Positions 51,110-60,202 of a stretch of 64,000 nucleotides of DNA are shown here, piece by piece. The translations under genes were made by a program, and so were the position numbers. Every line of letters begins with the position of its first letter. Within the stretch, counting starts at the first letter, position 1. Source of the stretch: Ceratopteris richardii (taxonomy: Eukaryota > Streptophyta > Polypodiopsida > Polypodiales > Pteridaceae); assembly GCA_020310875.1 (NCBI GenBank), contig CM035407.1:222235996-222299995 (forward strand). Direction: 5' to 3'. Below the pieces are notes generated by a model. It worked only from the letters and a program-made list of their open reading frames with translations. It made no database searches and was not told the DNA's origin.

Positions 51110-53065
51110 TTATGTGGGGGGTGGGAGTGGTGCTGTGGCTGGTGATGTTTCCATTGTGTTGAATGTGTGTGTGACTGTGTAGACGAGAACAGTGGGTGGG
51201 GTGGATGTGATATTTGTGAAGAGTGTTATGAAGGTGGGCATGGTAACTCCTCCGAATTGGATGCCGGGAGAGAGAGGAATTCCCATAACGACTGTGGTAA
51301 TGGCAGAAATAGGTGTGGTAGTGCCAGGTGGTGAGGTGACTTGTGTAGTGAGAGGTGAGGTGGGTGGTGAGAGTGGTTCCTCCTGATGTTCTTCTGTCTG
51401 TGTGTTACCTCCTGGTTTTGATACATTGATGTGGATTTGTTTGCCAGATCGCATGGGACGGGTAGGCACTCGTTTATCAAATTGATGAATATAAGTCATG
51501 GCTGCATGAACAGCCTCATCTAAGCCTACTGCGTCAGCGTGCAGGTTCATTGATTCGATAAACATGTCATCCACACCTTCATCGGCTAACATTTGGCTCA
51601 TGATCATCTTTCCTGTCTTGAGCGACAGTTTGTGTTGCTCTTGGACCCGCTTCATGGTTTCGTATAATCTTTTTATTTGGGCTGAGTATGCTGGGGCACT
51701 TGCTAGTTCTGAAAGTTCTTCATATTCTTGATCATACTCCTCATTTGCCTCTTGTTCTTCTGTCTCTTCTTCATCCTCTTCTACTTCTACTACTCCTGGT
51801 TGGGTCGGGGCTGAAGTTGTAGTCGTGGGTTGTTGTCCTTGGATCTGCTCTGCTTCTGTCTCCAGGTTAGATTCATTGATCAAACGGGAAATTTCTTCAT
51901 CAGTCAGATCAGCAAGGGTGTAACCTTGAGGGAACTCCAAGTCTGATGGAATAGGAGGGAACACCAGGTTGGGTCCTTCTGCACTTGGTCTGGGTAGGCG
52001 AATGGTAAAGGGTCGGACACGCCTCGTTTGTGGAGGAGTCACCTCGGGTGTGGTAGTGGCTCCCCTTGGTTGAGCGCATGGTAATTGAACTCCCCCTCTC
52101 ATCTTCTTCGATGGAGGACCCGCCGTTGATAGTCGTCTTTGGAACTCTTGGGCCCTGGACCATACTAGTGCTCTTTGAATGGGCACGTCGTACGCTAAGC
52201 ACCTGTAAATTATTCTTGTGAGAGCACAACATCCATGAAGTACATTTTTTTGTTTCTTATTCCACCGTTGATGGGCTAGGTGTATTTGATCGATGATCCA
52301 GTGCGGTATGTTGATGGTGAGATTCTCTGTCTCCGCCAAGTACAAGCTGAACCATATCTTTTTTGGTGGCATAGTGAATCGTTCTTGGGCGGGAAAAGCA
52401 AAATGTTGCATAATAGTTCGTAGGTGGAGGGCAATGGTAGGTGTCATTGCTACCATATCCTTCAATTTGTTGAGATCCTTATGCTTCATCCTGCCTAGAA
52501 CCATTGTTTCTTTCTCAGTGGGAATATGCATTCCTTGCATGTTCAATGCTACCCGTACCAAATTGAGGGTCAGTTTGAATCTCTTGAGTTCGTGACCTGG
52601 CAATAGTGAGGGTAGCACAAAAGTACTATTGCCTCCCTTGGCCCTGCTAGGAGTGATGGTACTGATAAAATAGGAGCGGCGTAGGAAATCTGGCTTAGGC
52701 AAATGTGCTCTGAAATAGCTATCCAATCTTGCTTTGGTCCAAACCGATCGCATTACTTCTACATTCTGATAGTTCTCAAATTCGCGAGTGAAGAAATGGT
52801 AGCATCCCCATTTGCCATTGAACTCAATTTCTGCTTCCCAGAAGTAGGTGCCATCACCCAATGGCCCTGCGACATCACTAAACCAATGAGTGTGTTTCCC
52901 CACTTGAGAAGTGTGTCCCTGAGGAGGGTCCTGAATAGGGAGAACATGCACCGCTTGAAGTTCTTGAGGCCTCTCGGTGAGTGGTGGTTCCAGGAGGAGG
53001 GTTTCAATGTCCACAATCTGTGCGCTAGGCCCTGTCTGGGAACTGGTGCCTCCTGCTTCTGCCAT
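51110..53065 (-). CDS. Third ORF of E16, N-terminal part (unknown protein)
   Basis: About 650 codons from ATG at 53063-53065 (MAEAGGTSSQTGPSAQ); the frame extends upstream but this ATG follows a splice-acceptor-like TATATTCTCACAG (AG at 53088-53089). Residues ~100-330 look globular (GKWGCYHFFTREFENYQN, LDSYFRAHLPKPDFLRRSYF, HWIIDQIHLAHQRWNKKQ). Then a basic Pro/Arg part, an acidic stretch (EVEEDEEETEEQEANEEYDQ), a helical region and a Thr/Pro-rich tail. No signal peptide or membrane segment, so no support for an envelope protein. Additional 3' ORFs occur in some plant Ty3 elements; I do not recognise this one. Confidence 0.7.
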   Translation of the reverse strand: MAEAGGTSSQTGPSAQIVDIETLLLEPPLTERPQELQAVHVLPIQDPPQGHTSQVGKHTHWFSDVAGPLGDGTYFWEAEIEFNGKWGCYHFFTREFENYQNVEVMRSVWTKARLDSYFRAHLPKPDFLRRSYFISTITPSRAKGGNSTFVLPSLLPGHELKRFKLTLNLVRVALNMQGMHIPTEKETMVLGRMKHKDLNKLKDMVAMTPTIALHLRTIMQHFAFPAQERFTMPPKKIWFSLYLAETENLTINIPHWIIDQIHLAHQRWNKKQKNVLHGCCALTRIIYRCLAYDVPIQRALVWSRAQEFQRRLSTAGPPSKKMRGGVQLPCAQPRGATTTPEVTPPQTRRVRPFTIRLPRPSAEGPNLVFPPIPSDLEFPQGYTLADLTDEEISRLINESNLETEAEQIQGQQPTTTTSAPTQPGVVEVEEDEEETEEQEANEEYDQEYEELSELASAPAYSAQIKRLYETMKRVQEQHKLSLKTGKMIMSQMLADEGVDDMFIESMNLHADAVGLDEAVHAAMTYIHQFDKRVPTRPMRSGKQIHINVSKPGGNTQTEEHQEEPLSPPTSPLTTQVTSPPGTTTPISAITTVVMGIPLSPGIQFGGVTMPTFITLFTNITSTPPTVLVYTVTHTFNTMETSPATAPLPPPT

Positions 53066-53296
53066 TGTTATTGCTTGCTTGCTGGTTCTGTGAGAATATA
53101 GATCATGCGTTAATATTGTAATGGACAAGATAGAACACTTTTTTGTCCCCATTACAACATTATCATGAGGTGAGTAATGGGTTAGTGGGTCAGTGAGTGC
53201 TCGATGATTGTGTGTGTAGTTAATGAATGGATAGTTCTACGAGGTAGATGGACAGATGCAGTGTATGAGTGATGTAGTTAGCAAGTGAGGATGAAT
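53066..53296 (-). other. Spacer before the third ORF of E16
   Basis: Pyrimidine-rich on the minus strand and ending in TATATTCTCACAG just before the ORF start, resembling an intron 3' end. No coding similarity. Confidence 0.5.
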
Positions 53297-54900
53297 TTAC
53301 ACATGGGGTTTGGGGGTTTTATTACAAGTTTTAGGCTCCCAAACACAATGGATGGCTTTCGGTTTTGGTTTGGTGGAGACTCTGGAGGGCTTTATGAGTA
53401 TGTCTGCTTGGGAATGAGGCGTTTTTCGGACCCATTTACAAGTGAGTCTGTGCGTGCTTCTAGGCGACTGTGTGTTCGTGCGTATTAAACAAGAGTGGGT
53501 AACGGCTCTTTGAGTGAGGAAACCCTGTCGTGTATGATGTGATTCGTGCGGGACTAGGTGAGCCCGCAAGAAATCCTTAGGCACCCAAATTTGTCTTGAG
53601 TGTGGGCCAGCCTTCATCGACTTCTTGGGCACCCAGATAGATTTCACTTTCTCAAAAGAAGTTTTGGAAGTCTTCTTATTAGTATCATGTTGTTGATTAC
53701 TAATAGGAAGTTGAGATGATTGGTGTCGCTTGACTGTAATAGGCCGCTCGCCTTTTCGCACCGACAATTGTTTCAATGGTTGCGTCATTCTGTTTCGCAC
53801 GTTCTTTTGGCCTCCAGCATAGGTAGTCTTCAGTAATTGATCTGCCTTTGGTTGTTGCCTCCCTCTGGCCTTTGGAAAAGAAGGGAGTTCCGTTGAGGCC
53901 TTGACTTCTTTATTGAGATCACCATTCCTCTGCATCACATAGCTTTGGACAAGAACAACATGGTCAACTTCATGTGTACCCCTGGAAGGACCAGGAGTCT
54001 GTGCCTTTTCTAGTTCCTTGAGTGCTCCATTATCTAACTCAACTGTAATTCGACTCTGATTTACCCATACCTGAAGAAGTCCACTTCTTAGGTTTAAGTT
54101 GACTGCATGGTCATAGATCCAGTCTTGACCCAAGACCAGAGGCTCAGTGAGATCCTCATCTTGACACACTAGTACCTTAACTGTCATTGGAACATCTTGA
54201 ATGGAGAGGGGAAGTTCCACCTCGCCCATGCAAGGGGTTTCCACACCTCCCAATCCTATGAGATAAGCTTCTATAGGATTGACTTTTAACTTCAATTCTT
54301 GATAGTAAGAGAGTTTAATGGCACTAGTGGCTGCGCCTGAGTCAATCAATGCTCGCACAATTTTTGCACTAACTCCTTGTCCTATCTCTAAGGTCACAAA
54401 TGGACGTCGATCGATTATTCTTTGGGAACTTATTCCTGAGACTTCACACATTGCCACATGATATCCTGGATCCTCATAGGCACCTGTCCTAGGTTGATCC
54501 CTACCCTGCCGTCTCAACTTCATCCTTCTGATGCGTTCTAAAGCTTCTGCTTGAGCCTCTTCTCGAACTCGTTTTGCTTCTTCTTTGCGTTTCTTAGCAG
54601 TGTTGAGTCGACTGAGAATTTCTTCTATGAGAGGTTCCTGATACAACTTGACTCTGCACCCGCTGATGTAGCTCGGAAGAATATCACCTTCTAAGGTGGC
54701 TAGTTGGACTGCTCCACTCGTTGAGATCCTATTTATGATCATAGGTCCATAGCCATGTTTCTCTAATTTTCTTGCATGTTGCTTCAAAGTGTAGACTAAA
54801 ACTAGGTCTCCGGCCTTTAATCCTTTATCCTTAACATGGGCATCAAAGTACGCCTTCTGTCGTTTCTTAGCTGCATATATTCCTGCTGCAACTCTTAGTC
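53297..54900 (-). CDS. Integrase C-terminal domain, second aspartic protease and W-x-P-K tail (E16)
   Basis: Numbering from the codon at 54787: residues 1-55 are the integrase C-terminal domain (KHGYGPMIINRISTSGAVQL, YISGCRVKLYQEP). A charged helix (60-95) follows. Residues ~128-235 form a retropepsin-like domain: RRPFVTLEIGQG, KIVRALIDSGAATSAI (catalytic Asp149, codon 54341-54343), VELPLSIQDVPMTVKVLVCQ and EPLVLGQDWIYDHAV. The tail repeats IWVPKKS, IWVPKDF and CVWEPKT. The frame itself is uninterrupted, but it is out of phase with the integrase core upstream (frameshift near 54898). In E13 the same domain follows integrase. Confidence 0.85.
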
Positions 54901-55389
54901 TGGTTTCACCCTCGAAGAGAGTTCATGGCCCGTCCACTCATGCTCCTGTGCTATTCTCAATGTGGGAATCAAGAAGTCCAAAGGTAGCACCGCATTTTGG
55001 CCAAATACCATCTGAAAGGGTGTGGCTTGGAGTATCATTTTATAGGCCACTCGGTATGCCCAAACAGCATGGTGTAGCTGTTTGTCCCAATCAGAGCGTT
55101 TATTATTCACCAATTTGGTAAGCACATTGCATAGAATCTTGTTTGTGCTTTCGGCCTGGCCATTAGCTTGTGGGTGATAGGGGGTAGACTTTTTATGTAC
55201 TACCAAGAACTCTTGGATCAAATTTTCAATAACTTCATTCAAGAAGTGAGTGCCTCTATCACTTACTAGCTCTATAGGTAGCCCGTATCTTGTGAACACA
55301 TTCTCAAATAGGAACTTAGCAGTTGTCTGAGCATCGTTCTTTGTCGTAGCTTTTACCTCTACCCACTTTGTTAGATAGTCTGTGGCCAC
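54895..55389 (-). CDS. Ty3 integrase catalytic core (E16)
   Basis: Frame 55389-54895: VSDRGTHFLNEV (Asp44) and HPQANGQAESTNKIL (Glu80), a spacing of 35 residues between them as in DD35E integrases. The first Asp (KWGIDFVGPINPQP) lies in the preceding frame, 55371-55952. Then SDWDKQLHHAVWAYRVAYKM and LPLDFLIPTLRIAQEHEW. The triad is complete but a 1-nt frameshift at about 55420 and another at about 54898 split the protein. Confidence 0.92.
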   Translation of the reverse strand: MATDYLTKWVEVKATTKNDAQTTAKFLFENVFTRYGLPIELVSDRGTHFLNEVIENLIQEFLVVHKKSTPYHPQANGQAESTNKILCNVLTKLVNNKRSDWDKQLHHAVWAYRVAYKMILQATPFQMVFGQNAVLPLDFLIPTLRIAQEHEWTGHELSSRVKPD

Positions 55390-55424
55390 AATGATATATT
55401 CAGCATGTGAACCCTTGGCTGGGG

Positions 55425-56159
55425 ATTAATAGGACCTACAAAGTCTATTCCCCACTTAGAGAATGCACGTCCACCCATCATGGGTTTCAGTGGCATCTCA
55501 TCCTTGTGTATAGGGTACTGAGTTCTCTGACAAACATCACACCGTTTCACATAGGTATGTGCATCCATGTGAAGGGTCGGCCACCAGAAGCCCACAAATA
55601 GTATTGCCTTGATTACCCGATCTGGTTCAAAGTGTCCTCCTGCTACACCTTGGTGAGCTGCTTCCAAGATCTTGAGATATTCGCTCTCATGGACACATAG
55701 TCTCAGGTAACCATCTTTACCACGTTTGTATAGATTATCACCAATGAGTGAGTAATCTATGGCTTCTTGTTCTAGGCTTCTTTGTCTGGTCAATGTCATA
55801 TCTTGAGGGAATGTCTTTGTCCTCAGAAAGGCTACCAGTGGTTCACTCCAATCAGGCACTATGGACACTTGATAAAGAGTGGCATGTTCCACAGGTGGTT
55901 TAGTGCAGCAGATTGGGCATTCCTTGCACCACTTTTGGACATCAGCTTCCATAGTCGGCTAATGCACTCCGAGTCTCCTTAGTGTCTGTAGGGTTCGTTG
56001 CTTTGAGTAGTGTTGCTCTAATGCACCTACATGTGCTAATTGCAACCATTTAGTGTACTCATCCTCTTCCACACAACAAGCTAGGATCCCCTGATCTGTT
56101 TGTTTGTACATGCTTCCTGCCATGATGTGGTACTTCTGGGCTTTTACTACTTCTCTACC
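55425..56159 (-). pseudogene. Integrase N-terminal region with two H2C2 zinc modules (E16)
   Basis: Module 1: YHIMAGSMYKQTDQGILACC, HVGALEQH (His codons 56031-56033 and 56010-56012), LRRLGVH-stop-PTMEADVQKW, CPIC (55908-55919). Module 2: YSLIGDNLYKRGKDGYLRLC, HQGVAGGH (His100 and His107 of frame 55952), FWWPTLHMDAHTYVKRCDVC. In both the first His and first Cys are 38 residues apart, with HX6H and CX2C. A spacer of about 50 residues separates them. Stops TAA at 56160-56162 and TAG at 55959-55961 interrupt module 1. E13 has both modules in decayed form. Confidence 0.88.
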
Positions 56160-58529
56160 TTAAGTGTTTATGACCGGGTGATTAGGCCCGCAGGTCAGTA
56201 CTGGCACTAATGGCTTAGCCCACTGAGGTACAACTTCCAAATTAAACAAGTAAGCATCATGAAGGTCATCTGATACTCCTTGTGGGGCTTCTCCCGATGT
56301 GAGCCTAGAGAGATGGTCTGCTCTCAAGTGGGTCTTCCCTTTCCTCACCACAACCTCGAAATCATATTCCATTAGTAAGAGAAACCATCTTACTAATCTA
56401 CCTGTATTGCATGGCTTGTTTACCAAGTACAACAGTGCTTGATGATCAATAAAAAATTTAAACTTATTTGCAAGAAAATAGTGTCTAAACCTTTTAACTC
56501 CATATACCATGCCTAATCCCTCTCGTTCAGTGGTTTTATAGTTTCGTTCAGCCGCATTCAACTGTCTACTAGCATAGGCAATTGGAAGATCCATATTGCC
56601 TTCGCCCGTAGGTTGTGCAAGTACACATCCAATAGCATAATTGGATGCATCCACATGAACATGGAAAGGCTTATTCCAATCCGGTGTGGTCAGGATTGGT
56701 GCTGAACACAATCTTCTTTTGAGCTCATTGAAGGAGTTTTCACATTCATCAGTCCACTCAAAGTTGGTCAGAAGTCCGTACAGAGGCTTTGCTATGATGG
56801 CATACATGTGTATAAACCGTCGGTAATAACCACAATGCCCCATGAAAGCTTGTACTTCCTTGACATTCTTTGGCCTAGATAACTCGACTATGGCTCTTAC
56901 TTTCTCTTCATCGGTGGATATGCCATTCTTTGACACTATGTGTCCTAGAATCTTGCCTTGCCTAACCATGAAAACACACTTTTGTGGGTTCAAGCAGACT
57001 TGATACTCTCTACATTTGTCAAAGATTTGCCTGAGTTCTGGTATATGTGTCTGTCTAATGTTGGAATGAGCACAGAGATCATCAACATAGACCTCTAAAT
57101 TCTTCCTCAGGAATTCTTTAAACATGTGACACATCAATCTTTGGAAGGTTGCAGGGGCATTGGTCAGCCCGAATGGCATTACCCGAAAAGCGAATATGCC
57201 CCACTCTGTGGCAAAAGCTGTCTTATGCTGATCTTCTAGAGCTATGGCTACTTGATTGTAGCCCGAAAATCCATCAAGGAAGCTGTACACTTCCTTGCCT
57301 GCTACTCTTTCTAAGAGATGTTTTGTGATAGGAAGCGGATAGTTATCTCGAATTGTGGCTGCATTGACTTTCTTCAAGTTAATGCATACACGCAGCTTTC
57401 CATTCTTCTTGGGCACCACCACAATGGGGGATACCCACTCAGTGTGCTCAATTTCATAGATGAATCCAGCTTCTACCAGACGATCTATCTCTTCTTTGAT
57501 CTTAGCAGCATAATTATCATTGTATGTGTATGGCTTTTGCTTGGAGGGTTTGGCATCTGAGGTCATGGGGATAGTGTGTGAGCATATGTCTGGATCAACA
57601 CCCTTCAAATCCTTGTAACTCCAAGCAAATACATCTCTGTATTCTCTTAGCAAGGCTATTAAGGCATGCTCTTCTTCCTCTGTTAGGTCATGGCCTATGT
57701 ACGTGCATCTCTCCTCTCCTTCTTCTAGGGCTACTACTATTTTCTTGGTGGTTTCTTTGTTATCATAGGCTTCTCCTGATTGTGCCTCTCGCTTAGGCAT
57801 TCTTACCATGACTCTCCTATCGTCTATCTCATACTTTTTAAAGTTTTCAGGGACCTCAAACAAAGATTCTTCCTCTTCTGGTGTGACTTCTCTCTTCTTC
57901 CTTTTCTTTCCTTCATCCTTAGGGGTCACTTGTGTGGCTAACCGTACATCATTTGTTATCTCTCCGTGTCTCTGGGGTTGAAATTCTACTTCATAGAAGT
58001 ATTCTTCATCTGATGCAAAAGGTGGGTCCATAATGATTGACTCTAGATCGGAGTCGCTCGCATCCTCAAATGCATCAGGGCTAGGTTCACACTCTTCTAA
58101 AACTGCATCTCCCATGATTGGCTCTATGGAGAAAACTGAAATGTCATAGCCATCCTCATCACAGTGTGGTGTCCATTGTTCTTCATTGATGGCTACATCC
58201 ATGGTTGCTAGGATTTCTGCCCAGCCGTGGGGTTCAAATTCTTCATCAGGAAATACTACAGGTGCATAGGCTGGGTCTTGAATGGATCTATGTGTTTCTT
58301 TTGCACCTATCTCTCTGGCTTTTTCTCTCTTCTCCTCTTCTGCTGCCACTTTGCACATCCATAAGTGAGTGTCTTCATGCATCCATGAGGATCCTGATCC
58401 TATGGAGTGCACTGACTCTGTATCATCTTTAGCTCTATGAATGGGATTCCATTGGATAGGAGGGACATCTCTATGAGAGTAATCTTTGAGATTGACTTTG
58501 GTCGTAACACCTAAGTGTTGCAAATACAA
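56160..58529 (-). CDS. Ty3 reverse transcriptase and RNase H (E16)
   Basis: 789 codons without a stop. Residues 1-260 are an acidic linker (EPHGWAEILATM matches E13). RT: YRDVFAWSYKDLKGVDPDIC (297-316), RVCINLKKVNAATIRDNYPL, YSFLDGFSGYNQVAI (Asp419), FAFRVMPFGLTNAPATFQR and intact EVYVDDLCAHS (481-484). RNase H: HVHVDASNYAIGCVLAQP (Asp627), TTEREGLGMVY (Glu670), FFIDHQALLYL (Asp695) and LRADHLSRL (Asp738), so all four metal ligands are visible. Copies RNA to DNA and degrades the RNA strand. No second (archaeal-type) RNase H domain follows. Out of phase with protease 1 upstream. Confidence 0.95.
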   Translation of the reverse strand: MYLQHLGVTTKVNLKDYSHRDVPPIQWNPIHRAKDDTESVHSIGSGSSWMHEDTHLWMCKVAAEEEKREKAREIGAKETHRSIQDPAYAPVVFPDEEFEPHGWAEILATMDVAINEEQWTPHCDEDGYDISVFSIEPIMGDAVLEECEPSPDAFEDASDSDLESIIMDPPFASDEEYFYEVEFQPQRHGEITNDVRLATQVTPKDEGKKRKKREVTPEEEESLFEVPENFKKYEIDDRRVMVRMPKREAQSGEAYDNKETTKKIVVALEEGEERCTYIGHDLTEEEEHALIALLREYRDVFAWSYKDLKGVDPDICSHTIPMTSDAKPSKQKPYTYNDNYAAKIKEEIDRLVEAGFIYEIEHTEWVSPIVVVPKKNGKLRVCINLKKVNAATIRDNYPLPITKHLLERVAGKEVYSFLDGFSGYNQVAIALEDQHKTAFATEWGIFAFRVMPFGLTNAPATFQRLMCHMFKEFLRKNLEVYVDDLCAHSNIRQTHIPELRQIFDKCREYQVCLNPQKCVFMVRQGKILGHIVSKNGISTDEEKVRAIVELSRPKNVKEVQAFMGHCGYYRRFIHMYAIIAKPLYGLLTNFEWTDECENSFNELKRRLCSAPILTTPDWNKPFHVHVDASNYAIGCVLAQPTGEGNMDLPIAYASRQLNAAERNYKTTEREGLGMVYGVKRFRHYFLANKFKFFIDHQALLYLVNKPCNTGRLVRWFLLLMEYDFEVVVRKGKTHLRADHLSRLTSGEAPQGVSDDLHDAYLFNLEVVPQWAKPLVPVLTCGPNHPVINT

Positions 58530-60199
58530 GGAATTGGTTCCCCAATCCTAGACCACTTGCAATTGTCGCATAAATGGTCTTCCCAAAATCATCTCATAGG
58601 CATGTTCTTGCTAAAATCACAGATAGCAAACGTCTGCTCAAACTCTACACCACATGTAGTGAGAGTTATTCCTTCAAGTAGTCCTAAGGGCCTCTCTATG
58701 TGACCATCAGCCATTTGCAATTTCATCCTCGTGGGCCTGAGTGCTGGCTTGCCCCATCGCTTCCATAGGGAAGTGGTAGCAATAGAAACTCCTGCACCTG
58801 AGTCTAGAATTGCCTTAGTTGTGTACCCCTGATGGGTAATGGGAAGATAGGTGTTTCCTTCTTCACCTTCACTCATATCTCCTATCTTGTCTAGAGGAAT
58901 TTCTGGCACTGTCCTGTGGGAACCTACCTGGGAACGAGGTTTTGCTATCTCTGGTACTTGTTTGGCTACATGTTTCCATAACTCTGGCCTAACTTTGAGT
59001 AGCTCTTCTAAAGTGAGGTTGCACTGCACTTTAGTGTTTTTCACTACCTCGGTATTCCTAGGTATGACTGAGTCTTCGTTTCTTACCATGACTGTGGGTG
59101 CTCTCATACAGGTCGACTTGGCTTCCCATGGGCCTGTGAAGTGAGGTAATTCATGTAAAGAATTAGACTCAAAGTCTAATCTCTCTTGAGACTGGGTGCT
59201 CTCCTGCTCTCCATAAATAGAGGGAATATCTTGTGGGAATTGATCATGTGCGTCATCCACAAGTTCAATGGGAGGAGGGACTTCACTTTCTTTAGCCCAT
59301 TTGTCCTCTTGAATCTCTCGTAGGAATTCTGGTGTGTACCTATTCATAGATGAGGAGGTGTCTGGTTCAGTGGAATTGGGCACAAAAGCTTCCTGTGGGG
59401 GAAGGCTTATTCTTTTGCTTGCCTCATCTCTTCCTTGATTGTTTTCTTCCTTGGCAGATCTTGCAATTATGCTCTCTAACTTCTCTAGGAGTCCATCCAA
59501 GTGCAATTGTGTCTTAGGTGAGCCAGAGTAGTTGAAGAGACGACTGGCTTCAAACATGGTCTGAGCCAATGTGACCATTTTCGCGCAAAGCTTGGTTCTT
59601 TCTATCTCTAGGTCAGCTCTAGGGTAGCACTTGTCATGATCTGTCACGTTTGGCCCTTCTTGGATTCTGGCTTGATATGCCTTAAGCATCATGTCTATGT
59701 CTTCAGGAGTGGGGTCAGCTAACACTGATCCTACTCTAGGGGGTGGTGGGATGGTCTTAGGTAGGTGGACAGATGGTGGGTTAGATGGTGATGGAAGTGA
59801 GGGTGGTGGTGGTATGTGAGAGTTTGTTTGAGAGGTGAGTTCAACAATTTTGGCTTTTGTTTCTCTTATGCTTTCTTCTAAGTCACTCATCTTTTTAGAC
59901 CATTGTCTTTTCATTCTCTCTCGGCTATCCCTCCATGCTCTCAACCGTTTCTTGGCTATGCTCTCGGTTTCACTAACCTCTACACTCTTCTCTTGACCTA
60001 TTCCTAGGTTCTGTTGCAAAGCCTGGGCTCTAGTGACCACTTGCACGGGTGCAGTGGAAGTGACACTTCCTATTGAGTCTACAACTAACCCAATAACGTT
60101 AATTGGAGTTATTTTTGGCATATTATTGGGATTCTTAGGGCAATCTCGTAAGAGATGCTCCTTCCCGCAGTCTTGACAAAAGCCTTGTATTGTCACTGA
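58530..60199 (-). CDS. Knuckle 4, coiled-coil linker and protease 1 (E16)
   Basis: Opens in frame directly after the gag UAG with IQGFCQDCGKEHLLRDCPKN, a CX2CX3HX4C knuckle. Residues 80-125 are a basic coiled coil (KKRLRAWRDSRERMKRQWSK), then Pro-rich and acidic linkers. Residues 457-530 are the canonical retropepsin: YTTKAILDSGAGVSIATTSL (Asp465), LQMADGHIERPLGLLEGITL, FEQTFAICDFSKNMP. The frame then shifts by one (about 58597) and EMILGRPFMRQL, the closing protease motif, is read in the other phase, followed by a TAG before DWGTN. Confidence 0.9.
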
Positions 60200-60202
60200 C
60201 TA
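60200..60202 (-). promoter_or_regulatory. In-frame UAG between gag knuckle 3 and knuckle 4 (candidate readthrough site)
   Basis: CCACCTACACAACCC-TAG-TCAGTGACA on the minus strand; the frame is open for 616 codons before and 535 after. E13 has CGCAAC-TAG-GAGGGA at the equivalent position, between the same two knuckles. Readthrough of a gag UAG is a known way to express Gag-Pol (murine leukaemia virus type). No canonical CARYYA context follows, so a structural stimulator would be needed. Confidence 0.65.

Noticed and set aside
51192..52595. Plus-strand ORFs (51192-51386, 52293-52595 and similar)
   Set aside because: They are antisense shadows of the minus-strand third ORF.
49689..53065. Third ORF of E16 as a retroviral-type envelope gene
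   Set aside because: No signal peptide, transmembrane segment or furin-like site is visible; composition is soluble and coiled-coil.
53297..54900. Chromodomain after integrase in E16
   Set aside because: The post-integrase sequence has the protease-like DSG and GQDW motifs and no chromodomain aromatic cage pattern.
56160..58529. A second (archaeal-type) RNase H as in Tat/Ogre elements
   Set aside because: The sequence between the RNase H end and the integrase zinc modules is about 100 codons and consists of linker plus H2C2 module 1.
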